Shown one piece after another: positions 33,038 to 41,916 of a stretch of DNA of 64,000 nucleotides. The translations under genes and the position numbers were made by a program. The notes beneath the pieces were generated by a model, which made no database searches, was not told the DNA's origin, and saw only the letters and a program-made list of their open reading frames with translations. Origin of the DNA: Hyphomonas sp. (lineage in GTDB: Bacteria > Pseudomonadota > Alphaproteobacteria > Caulobacterales > Hyphomonadaceae); the NCBI RefSeq assembly GCF_022844445.1, contig NZ_JALHLS010000007.1:62001-126000 (forward strand), written 5' to 3'. Each line of letters starts with the position of its first letter. Position 1 is the first letter of the stretch.

Positions 33038-33984
33038 GCGATACCGCCGTTCCGGCAGTCCGTGACAAAAGCAAGCTCGACGATGTCCTTCTCGCGATGG
33101 ATGTCGTCGACACGCTGCGGCACCGGGAGCAGCTGGTCCTGACCGAGCTGGATGCCGGCGCGCGGGAAGCGGCGCTGCTTGGGCGGCTGAAGGACATTTA
33201 TGCCGCCCAGGGCATCGATGTGCCGGAACGTATCCTGAAGGAAGGCGTGAAGGCGCTCGAGGAAAAGCGGTTTCTGTATGAGCCGCCGAAGCCGTCTCTC
33301 AGCGTGAGCCTCGCGAAACTCTATATCACGCGCGATCGCTGGCTGGCGCCTGCGATGTTTGCACTGGTTGCAGCGGCGGCCCTGTTGGGAGCCTGGCAGA
33401 TCGGCGTGGTGGCGCCGGCGAAGGCCGAGGCACAGCGCGTGCAGATCGAGCTGACACAGACATTGCCGGCAGAGCTCACGCGGCTGCACGGCGAGATCGC
33501 TGCCGCTGCGCTGGAGGATGGAGCAAGGCTCCAGGCGCAGGCGTTGCTGTCGGATGGACGCAAGGCGGTTGGAGCCGGCGATGCGGCGGCGGCGCGCCTT
33601 GCCGTGACCGGCTTGCAGACACTGCAGGCAGATCTTCTGGCGATCTATCAGGTGCGTGTCGTCTATGGTCCGGGCGAAGAATACACGGGCGTGTTCCGGA
33701 TTCCGGACGACGTACCAGGCGCGCGCAATTTCTACCTGATTGTCGAAGCGGTGGATCTGGCAGGACGACTGGTCGAGGTGCCGGTTACGAGCGAGGAAGA
33801 TCGCAAGTCGGCGCGGGTGACACGTTGGGGCCAGCGTGTGAGCGAGGCCGTCTTCAACGGCGTCGCCGCCGACAAGGGCGACGACCAGATCGTTCAGAAT
33901 GCCATAATCGGACAGAAGACCGCCGGGTACCTGAGTCCTCAGTATACGGTGGAAACGCCGGGTGGGGCGATTCTCGAATGGTGA
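33034..33984 (+). CDS. DUF6384-family protein with one membrane span
   Basis: The 316-aa protein starts at GTG 33034, overlapping the preceding stop. The N-terminal 90 residues (KSKLDDVLLAMDVVDTLRHREQLVLTEL ... YAAQGIDVPERILKEGVKALEEKRFLYEPP) match what I know as DUF6384. A single span follows (PAMFALVAAAALLGAWQIGVV, about 104-124) and then a 190-residue likely extracytoplasmic domain containing YGPGEEYTGVFRIPDDVPGARNFYLIVEAVD. It probably anchors the module to the inner membrane. Biological role unknown. Confidence 0.85.
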   Translation: MSDTAVPAVRDKSKLDDVLLAMDVVDTLRHREQLVLTELDAGAREAALLGRLKDIYAAQGIDVPERILKEGVKALEEKRFLYEPPKPSLSVSLAKLYITRDRWLAPAMFALVAAAALLGAWQIGVVAPAKAEAQRVQIELTQTLPAELTRLHGEIAAAALEDGARLQAQALLSDGRKAVGAGDAAAARLAVTGLQTLQADLLAIYQVRVVYGPGEEYTGVFRIPDDVPGARNFYLIVEAVDLAGRLVEVPVTSEEDRKSARVTRWGQRVSEAVFNGVAADKGDDQIVQNAIIGQKTAGYLSPQYTVETPGGAILEW

Positions 33985-33988
33985 CCGC

Positions 33989-35563
33989 ATGAGCCATCCC
34001 CTGAACGGGCGCGACGCGCTGGCGTTGCTGGACAATCAAGTCAGCCGGCTGCGCCAGTCGATGGCCGCTGCAATCGCGGACGCGGACGGCGTCGAGGCGC
34101 GGCGCGGCGCGATTCAGCGCGAACAGGCCGCTGCCTATGGCGCGCTCGCAGCAATGCGGCTCGACCTGATGCAGGCGGGCGGTGACGGCGCCGAGTTTGG
34201 TAGGCTGGAAGCCGCAGCGCGCGCCCTGACCGAGCGTCATGCCGCGTTCGTCGCAGCAGAGAAGGCGGCGCTTGAGACAGCCGAGGCGGCACTCGGCGCG
34301 CTGGAAGCCAAGCGCGCCCAGCTGGCCGCCCGTCATGATGCGGCGGTTGAAACCTATGAGAGCCGCGTTGCCGAAGCGGAAGCGAGCCTGAAGGGCAGCG
34401 CAGCCTACACGGCGCTGGTTGAGGCGGCGGAAGAGGCCCGCGCTGTGACGCAGCGCGCCGGGCAGAAGCTGGAACTTGCACGCAACGACCGTACGGAGAA
34501 GGGCGCGCCGTACGAGCAGGATCCGCTATTCAGCTATCTATGGAAGCGCAGGTTCCGTTCGCCCGAATACAAGGCGGGTGGGGTTATCCGTATGCTGGAT
34601 AGCTGGGTCGCGAAGCTCTGCCGGTATGACCAGGCGTTCCTGAACTACCAGCGCCTGACAGAGTTGCCGGACCGGATCGCCGAACATGCGGTGTTTGTGG
34701 CGGGGCTGGAAGACAAGGCGGAAGCAGCGCTGGTCGAAGCTGAAGAGCGGGCGATGCGCGAGGCCGGCATCGAGGCGCTGCAGGGTGAGGCGGACCTGCT
34801 CAAGGCTGGGATTGCGGTTTGTGATGGAGAGATCGCTGCGGCCGAAGAGGCGCACCGCGCAATGGCGCAGCGCCATGAGGCGGCGCTGAAGGAAGAGGCG
34901 GGCCCGGCGGTGGAGGCGCGCGAGCTGCTGGCGGCAGAGCTGCGCAAGGCGAGTTTTCCGGACCTGCGCATACTTACGGCGGAAACGGTCGAGCTTGAAG
35001 ATGACCGGCTGGTGGATGCCTTGGTGCGTCTGCGGGCGGAAGAAATATCGCTGGACCTTGAAGCGGGCAAGCGGCTGGTACGCCCCGGCGTGCTGCGCGA
35101 GGACCTGGCCCGGATGGAAGCCCTCCGGCGCCAGTTCAAAGAGGCGCGGTTCGACAGTCCGTATGCCCTCATGTCGCGCGCGGCGTTTGACGAGATGATG
35201 TCAAACCTGATGAAGGGCGACATGGATGTGCGCGACACCCTGCGCGGCCTGAGCCGTTCGGTACGCCGGGCCGAGCCGCAGGCCCATCCGGATTTTGGCG
35301 GTCGCAGCCGGCAGGATACGATTGGCCTGCCCGACATCATGGGCGGCGTGATCGGGGGCATCCTCGGCGAAGTGCTCGAGGAAGTGATCAAGGAAACCAC
35401 GCGGGGCAGCGGCGGCTATGGCAGCGGGCCGATCTTTCCGGGGCCGCCGAAACGTCCCTCGCGTTCTTCGTCCTCAGGCGGACGGTCTTTCCCAAGCGGG
35501 GGAGGGCGCAGCGGACACGGCGGGCGACGCGGCGGCGGCTTCAAGACCGGCGGCGGTTTCTAG
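33989..35563 (+). CDS. Uncharacterised long coiled-coil protein with Gly/Ser-rich tail
   Basis: I start at ATG 33989 (MSHPLNGRDALALLDNQVSRL), 4 bp after the DUF6384 gene. The 524-aa protein is mostly Ala/Glu/Arg coiled coil (for example AALETAEAALGALEAKRAQL), with a conserved-looking non-coil insert NDRTEKGAPYEQDPLFSYLWKRRFRSPEYKAGG near residue 170. The C-terminus is a Gly/Ser/Arg tail (GGGRSGHGGRRGGGFKTGGGF) after a glycine-zipper-like GGVIGGILGEVLEEV. No catalytic motif is seen. Together with the two upstream genes it may build a membrane-associated scaffold; that is inference. Confidence 0.85.
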   Translation: MSHPLNGRDALALLDNQVSRLRQSMAAAIADADGVEARRGAIQREQAAAYGALAAMRLDLMQAGGDGAEFGRLEAAARALTERHAAFVAAEKAALETAEAALGALEAKRAQLAARHDAAVETYESRVAEAEASLKGSAAYTALVEAAEEARAVTQRAGQKLELARNDRTEKGAPYEQDPLFSYLWKRRFRSPEYKAGGVIRMLDSWVAKLCRYDQAFLNYQRLTELPDRIAEHAVFVAGLEDKAEAALVEAEERAMREAGIEALQGEADLLKAGIAVCDGEIAAAEEAHRAMAQRHEAALKEEAGPAVEARELLAAELRKASFPDLRILTAETVELEDDRLVDALVRLRAEEISLDLEAGKRLVRPGVLREDLARMEALRRQFKEARFDSPYALMSRAAFDEMMSNLMKGDMDVRDTLRGLSRSVRRAEPQAHPDFGGRSRQDTIGLPDIMGGVIGGILGEVLEEVIKETTRGSGGYGSGPIFPGPPKRPSRSSSSGGRSFPSGGGRSGHGGRRGGGFKTGGGF

Positions 35564-36768
35564 AGGCCCAGCTGCCCTTTCGCGAGAATGCCGCGCTGGA
35601 TTTCGTTCGAGCCCGCATAGATCGAGCCCGCCCGGTCGTTGAGGTATTTCGCGGACACGGTGACGGCGCTTTCCGGGCCGACGAGCGGCGTGTTGAGGCC
35701 TTCGAAGCCGGGCACCGGCCCGCCGGGCGAGGTATGGTGAGGCTGGAAGGGCGCGCCATAGGCGCCGGCGAGTTCGAGCGCGAGTTCGGTCAGGTGCTGG
35801 CTAAGCTCGGTGCCGCGGATCTTCATCATCGAGGCCTTGAGGCCGGGCGTGCCGCCGCCGGCGAGTTCTGACATCATCTGCAGTTCTGCCGCTTCGAGTG
35901 TCTGGGCTCCAGCCTCTGCCTGCGAGAGCTTGCGGCCGAAATCGGCGTCGAGCAGGCCTTCCTCCGCTGCGATTTGGCGCAGGCTGCGCAGGCGGGCGAG
36001 CAGGCGGGGCCCGTAGGACGAGCCGCCGCGTTCGAACTCAAGGAGATATTTCGCGACCGTCCAGCCCTCATTGACCTTGCCGATGACGTTGGCCTTTGGC
36101 ACGCGCACGTCGGTGAAGAAGACGGCGTTCTGGATATGCTCGCCGGAGAGCATGAGGATGGGATCGACGCGCACACCGGGCAGGCCCATGTCGATCAGGA
36201 TGAAAGTGATGCCCTGCTGCTGCTTGCCGGACGAATCCGTCCGTACAAGGCAGAACATCATGTTGGCCTCGTGCGCATGGGTCGTCCAGATCTTGGAGCC
36301 GTTGCAGATGTAGTGATCACCGTCCTCGACGGCTGACATGGTGAGCGCGGCGAGGTCGGAGCCTGCATGCGGCTCGGAATAGCCCTGGCACCAGAAATCT
36401 TCACCCGAAAGGATGCGGGGGAGGTAGTAGTCCTTCTGCGCTTTCGAGCCATGGCCGATGAGGGCAGGGCCGCACATGCCGATGCCCATGGGCGACAGCG
36501 GCGGGGCGCCGGCGCGGGCCATTTCGACATCGAAGATATAGCGCTGCGCAACGGACCAGTTGGTGCCGCCATACTCTGCCGGCCAGGACGGCGCGGCCCA
36601 GCCCTGCTTCACCAAGATACGCTGCCATTCCATGGCGACGGGCTTGGTTGAATAGACGCTGGTCATACGTTTTGCGTAGGCGCGCAGGTCGGCGCTGAGG
36701 TTCCTGTCGAGGAAGTCGCGGACTTCTTCGCGGAAGGCTTCTTCGTCCCGGGTGAAGGCGAGTTTCAT
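35560..36768 (-). CDS. Acyl-CoA dehydrogenase family protein
   Basis: The 402-aa protein has N-, middle and C-domain features: MKLAFTRDEEAFREEVRDFLDRNL, the FAD/substrate loop WCQGYSEPHAGSDLAALTMSAVEDGDHYICNGSKIWTTHA, and the C-terminal YLNDRAGSIYAGSNEIQRGILAKGQLGL. It oxidises an acyl-CoA to the enoyl-CoA with FAD, passing electrons to ETF. Fine substrate (fatty, steroid side chain) is not readable. Its start overlaps the MpaB-family gene stop by 4 nt (ATGA). Its own stop overlaps the convergent coiled-coil gene stop by 4 nt. Confidence 0.93.
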   Translation of the reverse strand: MKLAFTRDEEAFREEVRDFLDRNLSADLRAYAKRMTSVYSTKPVAMEWQRILVKQGWAAPSWPAEYGGTNWSVAQRYIFDVEMARAGAPPLSPMGIGMCGPALIGHGSKAQKDYYLPRILSGEDFWCQGYSEPHAGSDLAALTMSAVEDGDHYICNGSKIWTTHAHEANMMFCLVRTDSSGKQQQGITFILIDMGLPGVRVDPILMLSGEHIQNAVFFTDVRVPKANVIGKVNEGWTVAKYLLEFERGGSSYGPRLLARLRSLRQIAAEEGLLDADFGRKLSQAEAGAQTLEAAELQMMSELAGGGTPGLKASMMKIRGTELSQHLTELALELAGAYGAPFQPHHTSPGGPVPGFEGLNTPLVGPESAVTVSAKYLNDRAGSIYAGSNEIQRGILAKGQLGL

Positions 36769-37688
36769 GCAGAGACTTCCTTTGGTAAGGCGCGGTTGCG
36801 GGCGGATTCGAGAAGGCGGGCGCGTTCGGCTTCGCTTTTCCAGAGGAAGCTGCGCGGCAGGCCGAGACGCTCGCAGGCCTGCGCGGCCGGGCCGTTCAGG
36901 TCCGGGGTGCGCTCGGCCAGTCTGGCCATGGCTTTCACGGTGAGGCTGCCCACCGGCGAGAGATTGTATTCCGGGCCGAGGCCGAGGCGCTCGCGCACCG
37001 GTTCCGGCAGGATGTCCACCGCGGCGTGCACGAGCGCGCTCTGCAGACCCTTTGGCACTGCCGGCGCCGCAAGGCCGGACTTCATGATGTCGAGAAACTC
37101 GGTGTTGATCGGATGAGGCTCGAACCGGGGGAGGAGGCGCTCCATCATCGCATTGAAATCGGCCAGCGAGCGCAGCGGCGTCTCGACGCCGTAAAGACGC
37201 ACGACCGGTTCCGAGGCGATAAAGTAGCTGTTGATCTCCTCATCCGTCAGATTGCGGACAAACCGGTGATAGGCGGTCACGAAGCCGAAGCCGGCCGTGG
37301 CGCTGACCCAGTCCAGCAAGTCGGTATCGAGGGCGCGATAGTCCTCGCCCGCCGGTGTCTGGCCGCTGACGCGGGCGTGCATGTTGTTGACGCCCAGGAT
37401 GACGCGGCGGGCGGCGCTGGCCGGGCCGTAGGTGCCGACCATCGCGGCTGTGCCGGTACGTTTTGAGCGGCCGATGGGATCGGTCTTGAAAACGGAATGG
37501 TCCCAGACGCCCGATCGGATACGTGCATCGGCGAACTCGAGCAGGACCGCGCAGATGCCGCCGATGGCGAGGGCTACAGGGTTCTTGAAGACCTGCCAGT
37601 TTACGGAATCAGGGGAAACGAGCGCAGGTTCTCCCGGCGGCGAGGTGTAGTCCACCTTCCAGCCAAGATATGTCTTCAGGTCGCTCAT
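36765..37688 (-). CDS. MpaB/latex-clearing-like oxygenase family protein (DUF2236)
   Basis: The 307-aa protein shows the DUF2236 pattern: NPVALAIGGICAVLLEFADARIRSGVWDHSVFKTDPIGRSKRT near the N-terminus, GVNNMHARVSGQTPAGEDYRALDTDLLDWVSATAGFGFVTAYHRF in the middle, and LPRFEPHPINTEFLDIM. Members are predicted haem-dependent oxygenases related to rubber oxygenase Lcp and MpaB; the conserved histidines (HARVSG, AYHRF) would be ligands. It is the first gene of a two-gene operon with an acyl-CoA dehydrogenase, which suggests oxidative breakdown of a terpenoid or lipid; the substrate is unknown. Confidence 0.88.
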   Translation of the reverse strand: MSDLKTYLGWKVDYTSPPGEPALVSPDSVNWQVFKNPVALAIGGICAVLLEFADARIRSGVWDHSVFKTDPIGRSKRTGTAAMVGTYGPASAARRVILGVNNMHARVSGQTPAGEDYRALDTDLLDWVSATAGFGFVTAYHRFVRNLTDEEINSYFIASEPVVRLYGVETPLRSLADFNAMMERLLPRFEPHPINTEFLDIMKSGLAAPAVPKGLQSALVHAAVDILPEPVRERLGLGPEYNLSPVGSLTVKAMARLAERTPDLNGPAAQACERLGLPRSFLWKSEAERARLLESARNRALPKEVSA

Positions 37689-37833
37689 GCTTCTCCTCCC
37701 AGAGACAGGCCAAGGCTAACGCGGGCGTCTGCGGCCGGAAAGACGCGACGTGGCGTCATCCGCAACAATAGCAAACGTCAGCCTGCGGGCCGAGCTGTCA
37801 TACCTGATAGGAAACGCTGGCCGGGACGCAGCG

Positions 37834-38457
37834 TCAGGTCGGCGGGGCGGGCGCGTTGCGCACGTCGGCGTTCATCGTGGCAAGCTTCACGCTGATCACG
37901 TAGGCCTTTTTGGAATCCATGTTGGCGAGGATCAGGCCGGCCTGTTCGCTGGGGATAAGGCGCAGGAAACCGGCGGCAAAGGACGGGTCCATCTGGTTGA
38001 AGATCGAGGCGGCCGCATCCGGCTTCATGGCGCTGTACATGCCGGCAAGGTGCTTGATGTCCTGGTCGGACGCGCCCTGGATCTGCTGCCAGCGCGCTTC
38101 GAGCGTTTCCTGCAGCGCGGTGAGTTCTGCCGTCTGGGTCTCGAGTTCCTTTTCCCAGGTCTGAAGGGCGAGCTTTTCGTTCTTCAGCTCTTCCTTCTGG
38201 GATTCGAACAGCCACTGGTCTTCCGCCAACATTGCAGCGGACTTGTCTGTGAAGCAGACCTCCTGGACGCTGGCGGGATCCTTCGGTGTGCCTGCTTCGG
38301 TCTTGGCCGCTTCTGCGGTCGTCGGCGCAGCGGATTTCACGCCGATATCTTCGGCGAAGGCGAGGCCGTTCGGCAGGAAGCGCGTTGCGCCGCCGATGGT
38401 GAAGAGGACGCCGAGCGTCAGCAGCACATGCGAGGTGTTGTTCTTGACGAATGACAT
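37834..38457 (-). CDS. motE: MotE-family flagellar motility protein
   Basis: I start at 38457 (MSFVKNNTSHVLLTLGVLFTIGGATRFLP) since the protein then opens with its signal/anchor segment; the track start adds 19 residues. The 207-aa product has a coiled coil (about 80-130, KEELKNEKLALQTWEKELETQTAEL) and a C-terminal MgtE-N-like domain (LAGMYSAMKPDAAASIFNQMDPSFAAGFLRLIPSEQAGLILANMD), the MotE signature. In rhizobia MotE is the periplasmic chaperone of MotC. It is the distal gene of a minus-strand set with fliL and the DUF6468 gene. Confidence 0.85.
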   Translation of the reverse strand: MSFVKNNTSHVLLTLGVLFTIGGATRFLPNGLAFAEDIGVKSAAPTTAEAAKTEAGTPKDPASVQEVCFTDKSAAMLAEDQWLFESQKEELKNEKLALQTWEKELETQTAELTALQETLEARWQQIQGASDQDIKHLAGMYSAMKPDAAASIFNQMDPSFAAGFLRLIPSEQAGLILANMDSKKAYVISVKLATMNADVRNAPAPPT

Positions 38458-38597
38458 AGGGTTCTTCGCAGCCTTCGGATGGACCGGCCTGCGAGCGGAA
38501 TGACCCGCGCGCAAAGCTTACCGAAAGATTTCACGCTTCGGGCTAATTATTCGTAAACTTCCGGGCCGGTTTTGCTAACCTTTGCAGCCAGCGCGTG

Positions 38598-39086
38598 TCA
38601 GGCAGAGCGCGAGCGCGTCAGCAGGGAGCCGGCCGGCGCGGGGGAGGCAGACAGGGCGCCGGCCGCTTCATCCGACATCGTGCGCATCTGCCGCATCAGG
38701 CCGGTCATTTCGGCGACGCGCTCTTTGGACTGGTCGAGCACGGTGCGCATCATCACGTAGAGGTCCATCTGGGCAGTGTGGACTTCGTCCGTGGCACTGG
38801 CCTTGGCGAGGTCGACCGAGGCGATCGTCTCCTCCAGCTTGCGGCAGGTGGCTTCAGCTTCCGAGATCAGATGGGCGAGACGTGTGGCCATGGATTCCAC
38901 CCGCACTCGGGTGTCCTGCGTGGTCGAGGACATCTGCGCAATGGAAGAGGACAGAGCCGTGATCGTCGCGCCGAGCCCGTCCTTGGTGTTCTGGAGCGCT
39001 TTCAGGCGCTTGCTCAGGACGAAACAGTAGATGCAGGCCGCAAAGGACACCAGGAAGATCGCGATATCCGTGGGCTGGACACTCAT
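38598..39086 (-). CDS. DUF6468 flagellar-cluster protein
   Basis: The 162-aa protein has an N-terminal membrane anchor (PTDIAIFLVSFAACIYCFVLSKRLKALQ), then a coiled coil (LGATITALSSSIAQMSSTTQDTRVRVESMATRLAHLISEAEATCRKLEETI) and a disordered tail. The SKRLKALQNTKDGLGATI stretch is the DUF6468 hallmark, found next to fliL/motE in alphaproteobacterial flagellar loci. The exact function is not established. It sits 4 bp after fliL and is very likely cotranscribed. Confidence 0.82.
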   Translation of the reverse strand: MSVQPTDIAIFLVSFAACIYCFVLSKRLKALQNTKDGLGATITALSSSIAQMSSTTQDTRVRVESMATRLAHLISEAEATCRKLEETIASVDLAKASATDEVHTAQMDLYVMMRTVLDQSKERVAEMTGLMRQMRTMSDEAAGALSASPAPAGSLLTRSRSA

Positions 39087-39090
39087 TTCA

Positions 39091-39621
39091 CTACCTCAGG
39101 AGGAACTCGGTGATCAGGACGCCGTTAGACACACCACTGCCTAGCACAAGCTCAGACCGCCGGGCGAGTTGTTCGCGCATCCGCGGATAGAAGCCCGGGT
39201 CCTCGAAGTCCTTCATCTCGATGGAGCGCAAATAGGTGTTGAACGCGTCGAGCAGGACCGGTTCGGCGGCCTGGACCGCTGCGGTATTCACCGAATCAGT
39301 CATGACGGAGATGTTCATCTTAAGGTAGCGCGTCGCTGGGGCGCTGCCAACCGTGATGACCATCTCCTGCAGCTGGACATAGGCCTGGTCCGCCTTCAGG
39401 GCCGGCTTGACTTCGGCGTCGGCACCGAGATCCCCGGGCTCGCAGGCGGCGGTGGCCGCGGATGGCGGGGGCGTCAGGAAATAAACAAGGCCGAAGGAAC
39501 TCACGAGCGAGGCGGCGCCAAGCATGAGGAGGCCCATCATGCCGCCGGCAGGCTTCGCCGGCGCATCTGCTGCCTCAGCTTGAGGTTTAGCTTCAGCTTT
39601 CTTGTCTGGCTTCTTGGCCAT
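39091..39621 (-). CDS. fliL: Flagellar basal-body protein FliL (paralogue 1)
   Basis: I start at 39621 (MAKKPDKKAEAKPQAEAADAP), behind GGGGATC. The 176-aa protein has a charged cytosolic N-terminus, one span (GLLMLGAASLVSSFGLVYFL, about 29-48) and a periplasmic stomatin-like FliL domain: YVQLQEMVITVGSAPATRYLKMNISVMTDS, MREQLARRSELVLGSGVSNGVLITEFLLR. FliL rings surround the stators and stabilise torque at high load. A second FliL-like gene exists at 56331. It is divergent from fliF. Confidence 0.88.
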   Translation of the reverse strand: MAKKPDKKAEAKPQAEAADAPAKPAGGMMGLLMLGAASLVSSFGLVYFLTPPPSAATAACEPGDLGADAEVKPALKADQAYVQLQEMVITVGSAPATRYLKMNISVMTDSVNTAAVQAAEPVLLDAFNTYLRSIEMKDFEDPGFYPRMREQLARRSELVLGSGVSNGVLITEFLLR

Positions 39622-39748
39622 TGGATCCCCGATTGTGCCGTGCACCACAGGGCCGGTTAGACCAATCCGGGGTAAAGATAACCTTAACGATTTGGCCGCT
39701 AATCTTAATCATTAGACCAGAATCAGACCCGATCGGGGCAGTTTGTTC

Positions 39749-41311
39749 ATGAAGTTTATCGAGACGCTAAGAGCCTTGCCCTTGCCGCGTCAGCTGCTCC
39801 TCGCGGCTGCCGTGCTGGGGATCGTGTTTGCCATGAGCTTCATGGTGCAGAACGCGACCAAGGAACCGATGGCGCTGCTGTATTCCGGCCTCGAGCCACA
39901 ATATGCCGGCGAGATCATCGAGAAGCTCGACCAGAGTGGCACGCCGTACGAGATCAAGGGCGGCGCGATCTTCATTCCGGAAGGTCAGCGCGATCAGGTT
40001 CGCTTTGAGCTCGCGAAGGAAGGTCTGCCGCGCCAGTCCGTGCAGGGCTATGAACTCCTCGACGAAGTCAACGGCTTCTCCGTTACGTCGGAAATGTACA
40101 ATGCGTCCTACTGGCGCGCCAAGGAAGGCGAGCTGACCCGCACCATCCTTGCCATTCCCGGGATTTCCTCCGCACGCGTACATATCGGTGCGAGCCTGCG
40201 GTCGGGATTTGCGCGCTCGCAGGCCGCCCAGACAGCGTCTGTTACAATCTCCACCACCCATACCTTGTCCAAGGGCCAGGCCGAAGCGATCCAGTATCTT
40301 GTGGCACTCGCGGTCTCCGGCCTGAACCCGCAGGATGTGGCCGTCATTGACCCGACCAAGGGCATTCTTGCAGGCCCGAAGACGGACAACATGGCAGAGC
40401 CGACCATGGCGGCGGAAGACCAGTCCAAGGCGCTGGAGATGAAGATCGCCAGCCTGCTTGAAGCACGTGTCGGCATGGGCAATGCGCGCGTATCTGTGTC
40501 GATGGACGTCAGCCGGGATCGCCAGCGCATCTCGACGGTTTCGTTTGACCCGCAGTCTAAAGTCGTCCGCAACCGGACGACCAACGACGCCAGTGAAACC
40601 GGTAGCGGCGGCAGTTCGGGCGCGCTGACGGTGGCAAGCAATCTGCCGCAGGAAGAGGGCGCGGGCGCCGGCGGCACTCCCAGCTCCAACGCGATGAAGA
40701 ATTCCTCTGAGAGCATTGCCTATGAGATCAACGAGACCCGCACCGAGATCGAGAAACTGCCCGGTCAGGTCGAGCGGATTTCGATTGCGGTTCTCCTCAA
40801 CGAACAGTCCCTCGGAATTGACCCGGCCGCCGCCGATGCGGCAACGGTCCGTGAAAAGATGATTTCCGACCTGACCGCGCTTGTAACTTCCGGCGCTGGC
40901 CTCAACCTCGAGCGCGGAGACACGATCTCGGTAGAGCTCATGCCGTTCCAGCAACCGGCCGCCGATGACCTCGTCGCGGCGCCCGGCATGGTGGAACAGC
41001 TGATCGAGCGCTATTTCTGGTCAGGCCTTCAAGCCTTGCTGCTTGGCATTGTCGTGATCGTACTGGCCTTCGGTGTCGTGCGCCCGATGCTGATGCCCAA
41101 GCCGAAAGCCGGTGCAGACGCGCTCGCGCCTAGCCAGGGCGCCGGCGCGGCGACGGCGGCTGTCGCAGGCGCAGCAGCAGGCACGGGCGTGGGCGGGGAG
41201 TCCGATCCGTTCAACTATCTCAAGGACTACGCCAAAGAGCGCCAGGACGAGACCGCCGCGCTGCTTCAGCAGTGGCTGAACGAAGACCAGAAGGTCGCCG
41301 TCAATGAGTGA
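39749..41311 (+). CDS. fliF: Flagellar MS-ring protein FliF
   Basis: From ATG 39749 the protein is 520 aa: span 1 (LPRQLLLAAAVLGIVFAMSFMV, about 12-33), ring-building motifs (YSGLEPQYAGEIIEKLDQSGTPYEIKGGAIFIP, LPGQVERISIAVLLN), span 2 (LQALLLGIVVIVLAFGVVRPML, about 429-450) and a C-terminal tail (FNYLKDYAKERQDETAALLQQWL) that binds FliG. It forms the inner-membrane ring on which export apparatus and C-ring assemble. It opens the operon fliF-fliH-fliN-fliP-fliG, with short overlaps throughout. Confidence 0.96.
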   Translation: MKFIETLRALPLPRQLLLAAAVLGIVFAMSFMVQNATKEPMALLYSGLEPQYAGEIIEKLDQSGTPYEIKGGAIFIPEGQRDQVRFELAKEGLPRQSVQGYELLDEVNGFSVTSEMYNASYWRAKEGELTRTILAIPGISSARVHIGASLRSGFARSQAAQTASVTISTTHTLSKGQAEAIQYLVALAVSGLNPQDVAVIDPTKGILAGPKTDNMAEPTMAAEDQSKALEMKIASLLEARVGMGNARVSVSMDVSRDRQRISTVSFDPQSKVVRNRTTNDASETGSGGSSGALTVASNLPQEEGAGAGGTPSSNAMKNSSESIAYEINETRTEIEKLPGQVERISIAVLLNEQSLGIDPAAADAATVREKMISDLTALVTSGAGLNLERGDTISVELMPFQQPAADDLVAAPGMVEQLIERYFWSGLQALLLGIVVIVLAFGVVRPMLMPKPKAGADALAPSQGAGAATAAVAGAAAGTGVGGESDPFNYLKDYAKERQDETAALLQQWLNEDQKVAVNE

Positions 41312-41912
41312 TGCCGTGTTTGCAAACCTGCCGCGGTTCGATGCGAACGCAGGGCGGACCCGCGCCCCCGGCAGCTGGCTGAAGGAACTGGATGGTCACG
41401 CGCCGCCCGATCTGGTGGAGAAGCCGGCGCCGCGCCTGCCGGAGCCAGCTGTGAAAGCAGACGCACCGGTCGTGGAGGCATCGCCGCAGCCACTGGATCT
41501 GAAGAAGATCGAGGCTTCGCTGATCACGCTGAACAGCCGGCTCGACAAGATCGAGCGGGAGGCGCACGCGCAGACGCTGCAGACGATCCAGTCGGTTGCG
41601 GCGAAACTGTTTCCCGAACTGTCACGCGAGTTCCTCGCTGAAGAGATCGGCCGGCATCTGGCTGCGCTGGTGCCGGCGTCTGCAGCGGTGGTGGAAATCC
41701 GCGCCGAGGCGAGCCTTGCCGACAAGCTGCGCGTTCTGGTCGAACGCACGCCGTCGCTGGCGCATCGCTGCACGGTCACTTCCGTTGCTGCCGAAGGGCA
41801 GGGGAATGTCGAAGTGTCCTGGCAGGCAGGCGGCCTTTCCTTTGATTTCGACGGGCTGCTGCAAGCCTGCCTGTCGCACCTGACTTCAACCCATACTGCC
41901 ACCAAGGAGTAG
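41304..41912 (+). CDS. FliH/FlbE-like flagellar export-associated protein
   Basis: The 202-aa protein starts 8 nt inside fliF. It has a Pro-rich N-terminus, a coiled coil (LDLKKIEASLITLNSRLDKIEREAHAQTLQTI) and a FliH-like C-terminal globular part (AAKLFPELSREFLAEEIGRHLAALVPASAAVVEIRAEASLADKL, ending VEVSWQAGGLSFDFDGLLQACLSHL). Its place between fliF and fliN equals that of Caulobacter flbE, the divergent FliH. It would hold the ATPase FliI at the export gate. Sequence divergence from enteric FliH is large, so I leave the symbol empty. Confidence 0.8.
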   Translation: MSDAVFANLPRFDANAGRTRAPGSWLKELDGHAPPDLVEKPAPRLPEPAVKADAPVVEASPQPLDLKKIEASLITLNSRLDKIEREAHAQTLQTIQSVAAKLFPELSREFLAEEIGRHLAALVPASAAVVEIRAEASLADKLRVLVERTPSLAHRCTVTSVAAEGQGNVEVSWQAGGLSFDFDGLLQACLSHLTSTHTATKE

Positions 41913-41916
41913 AGAC

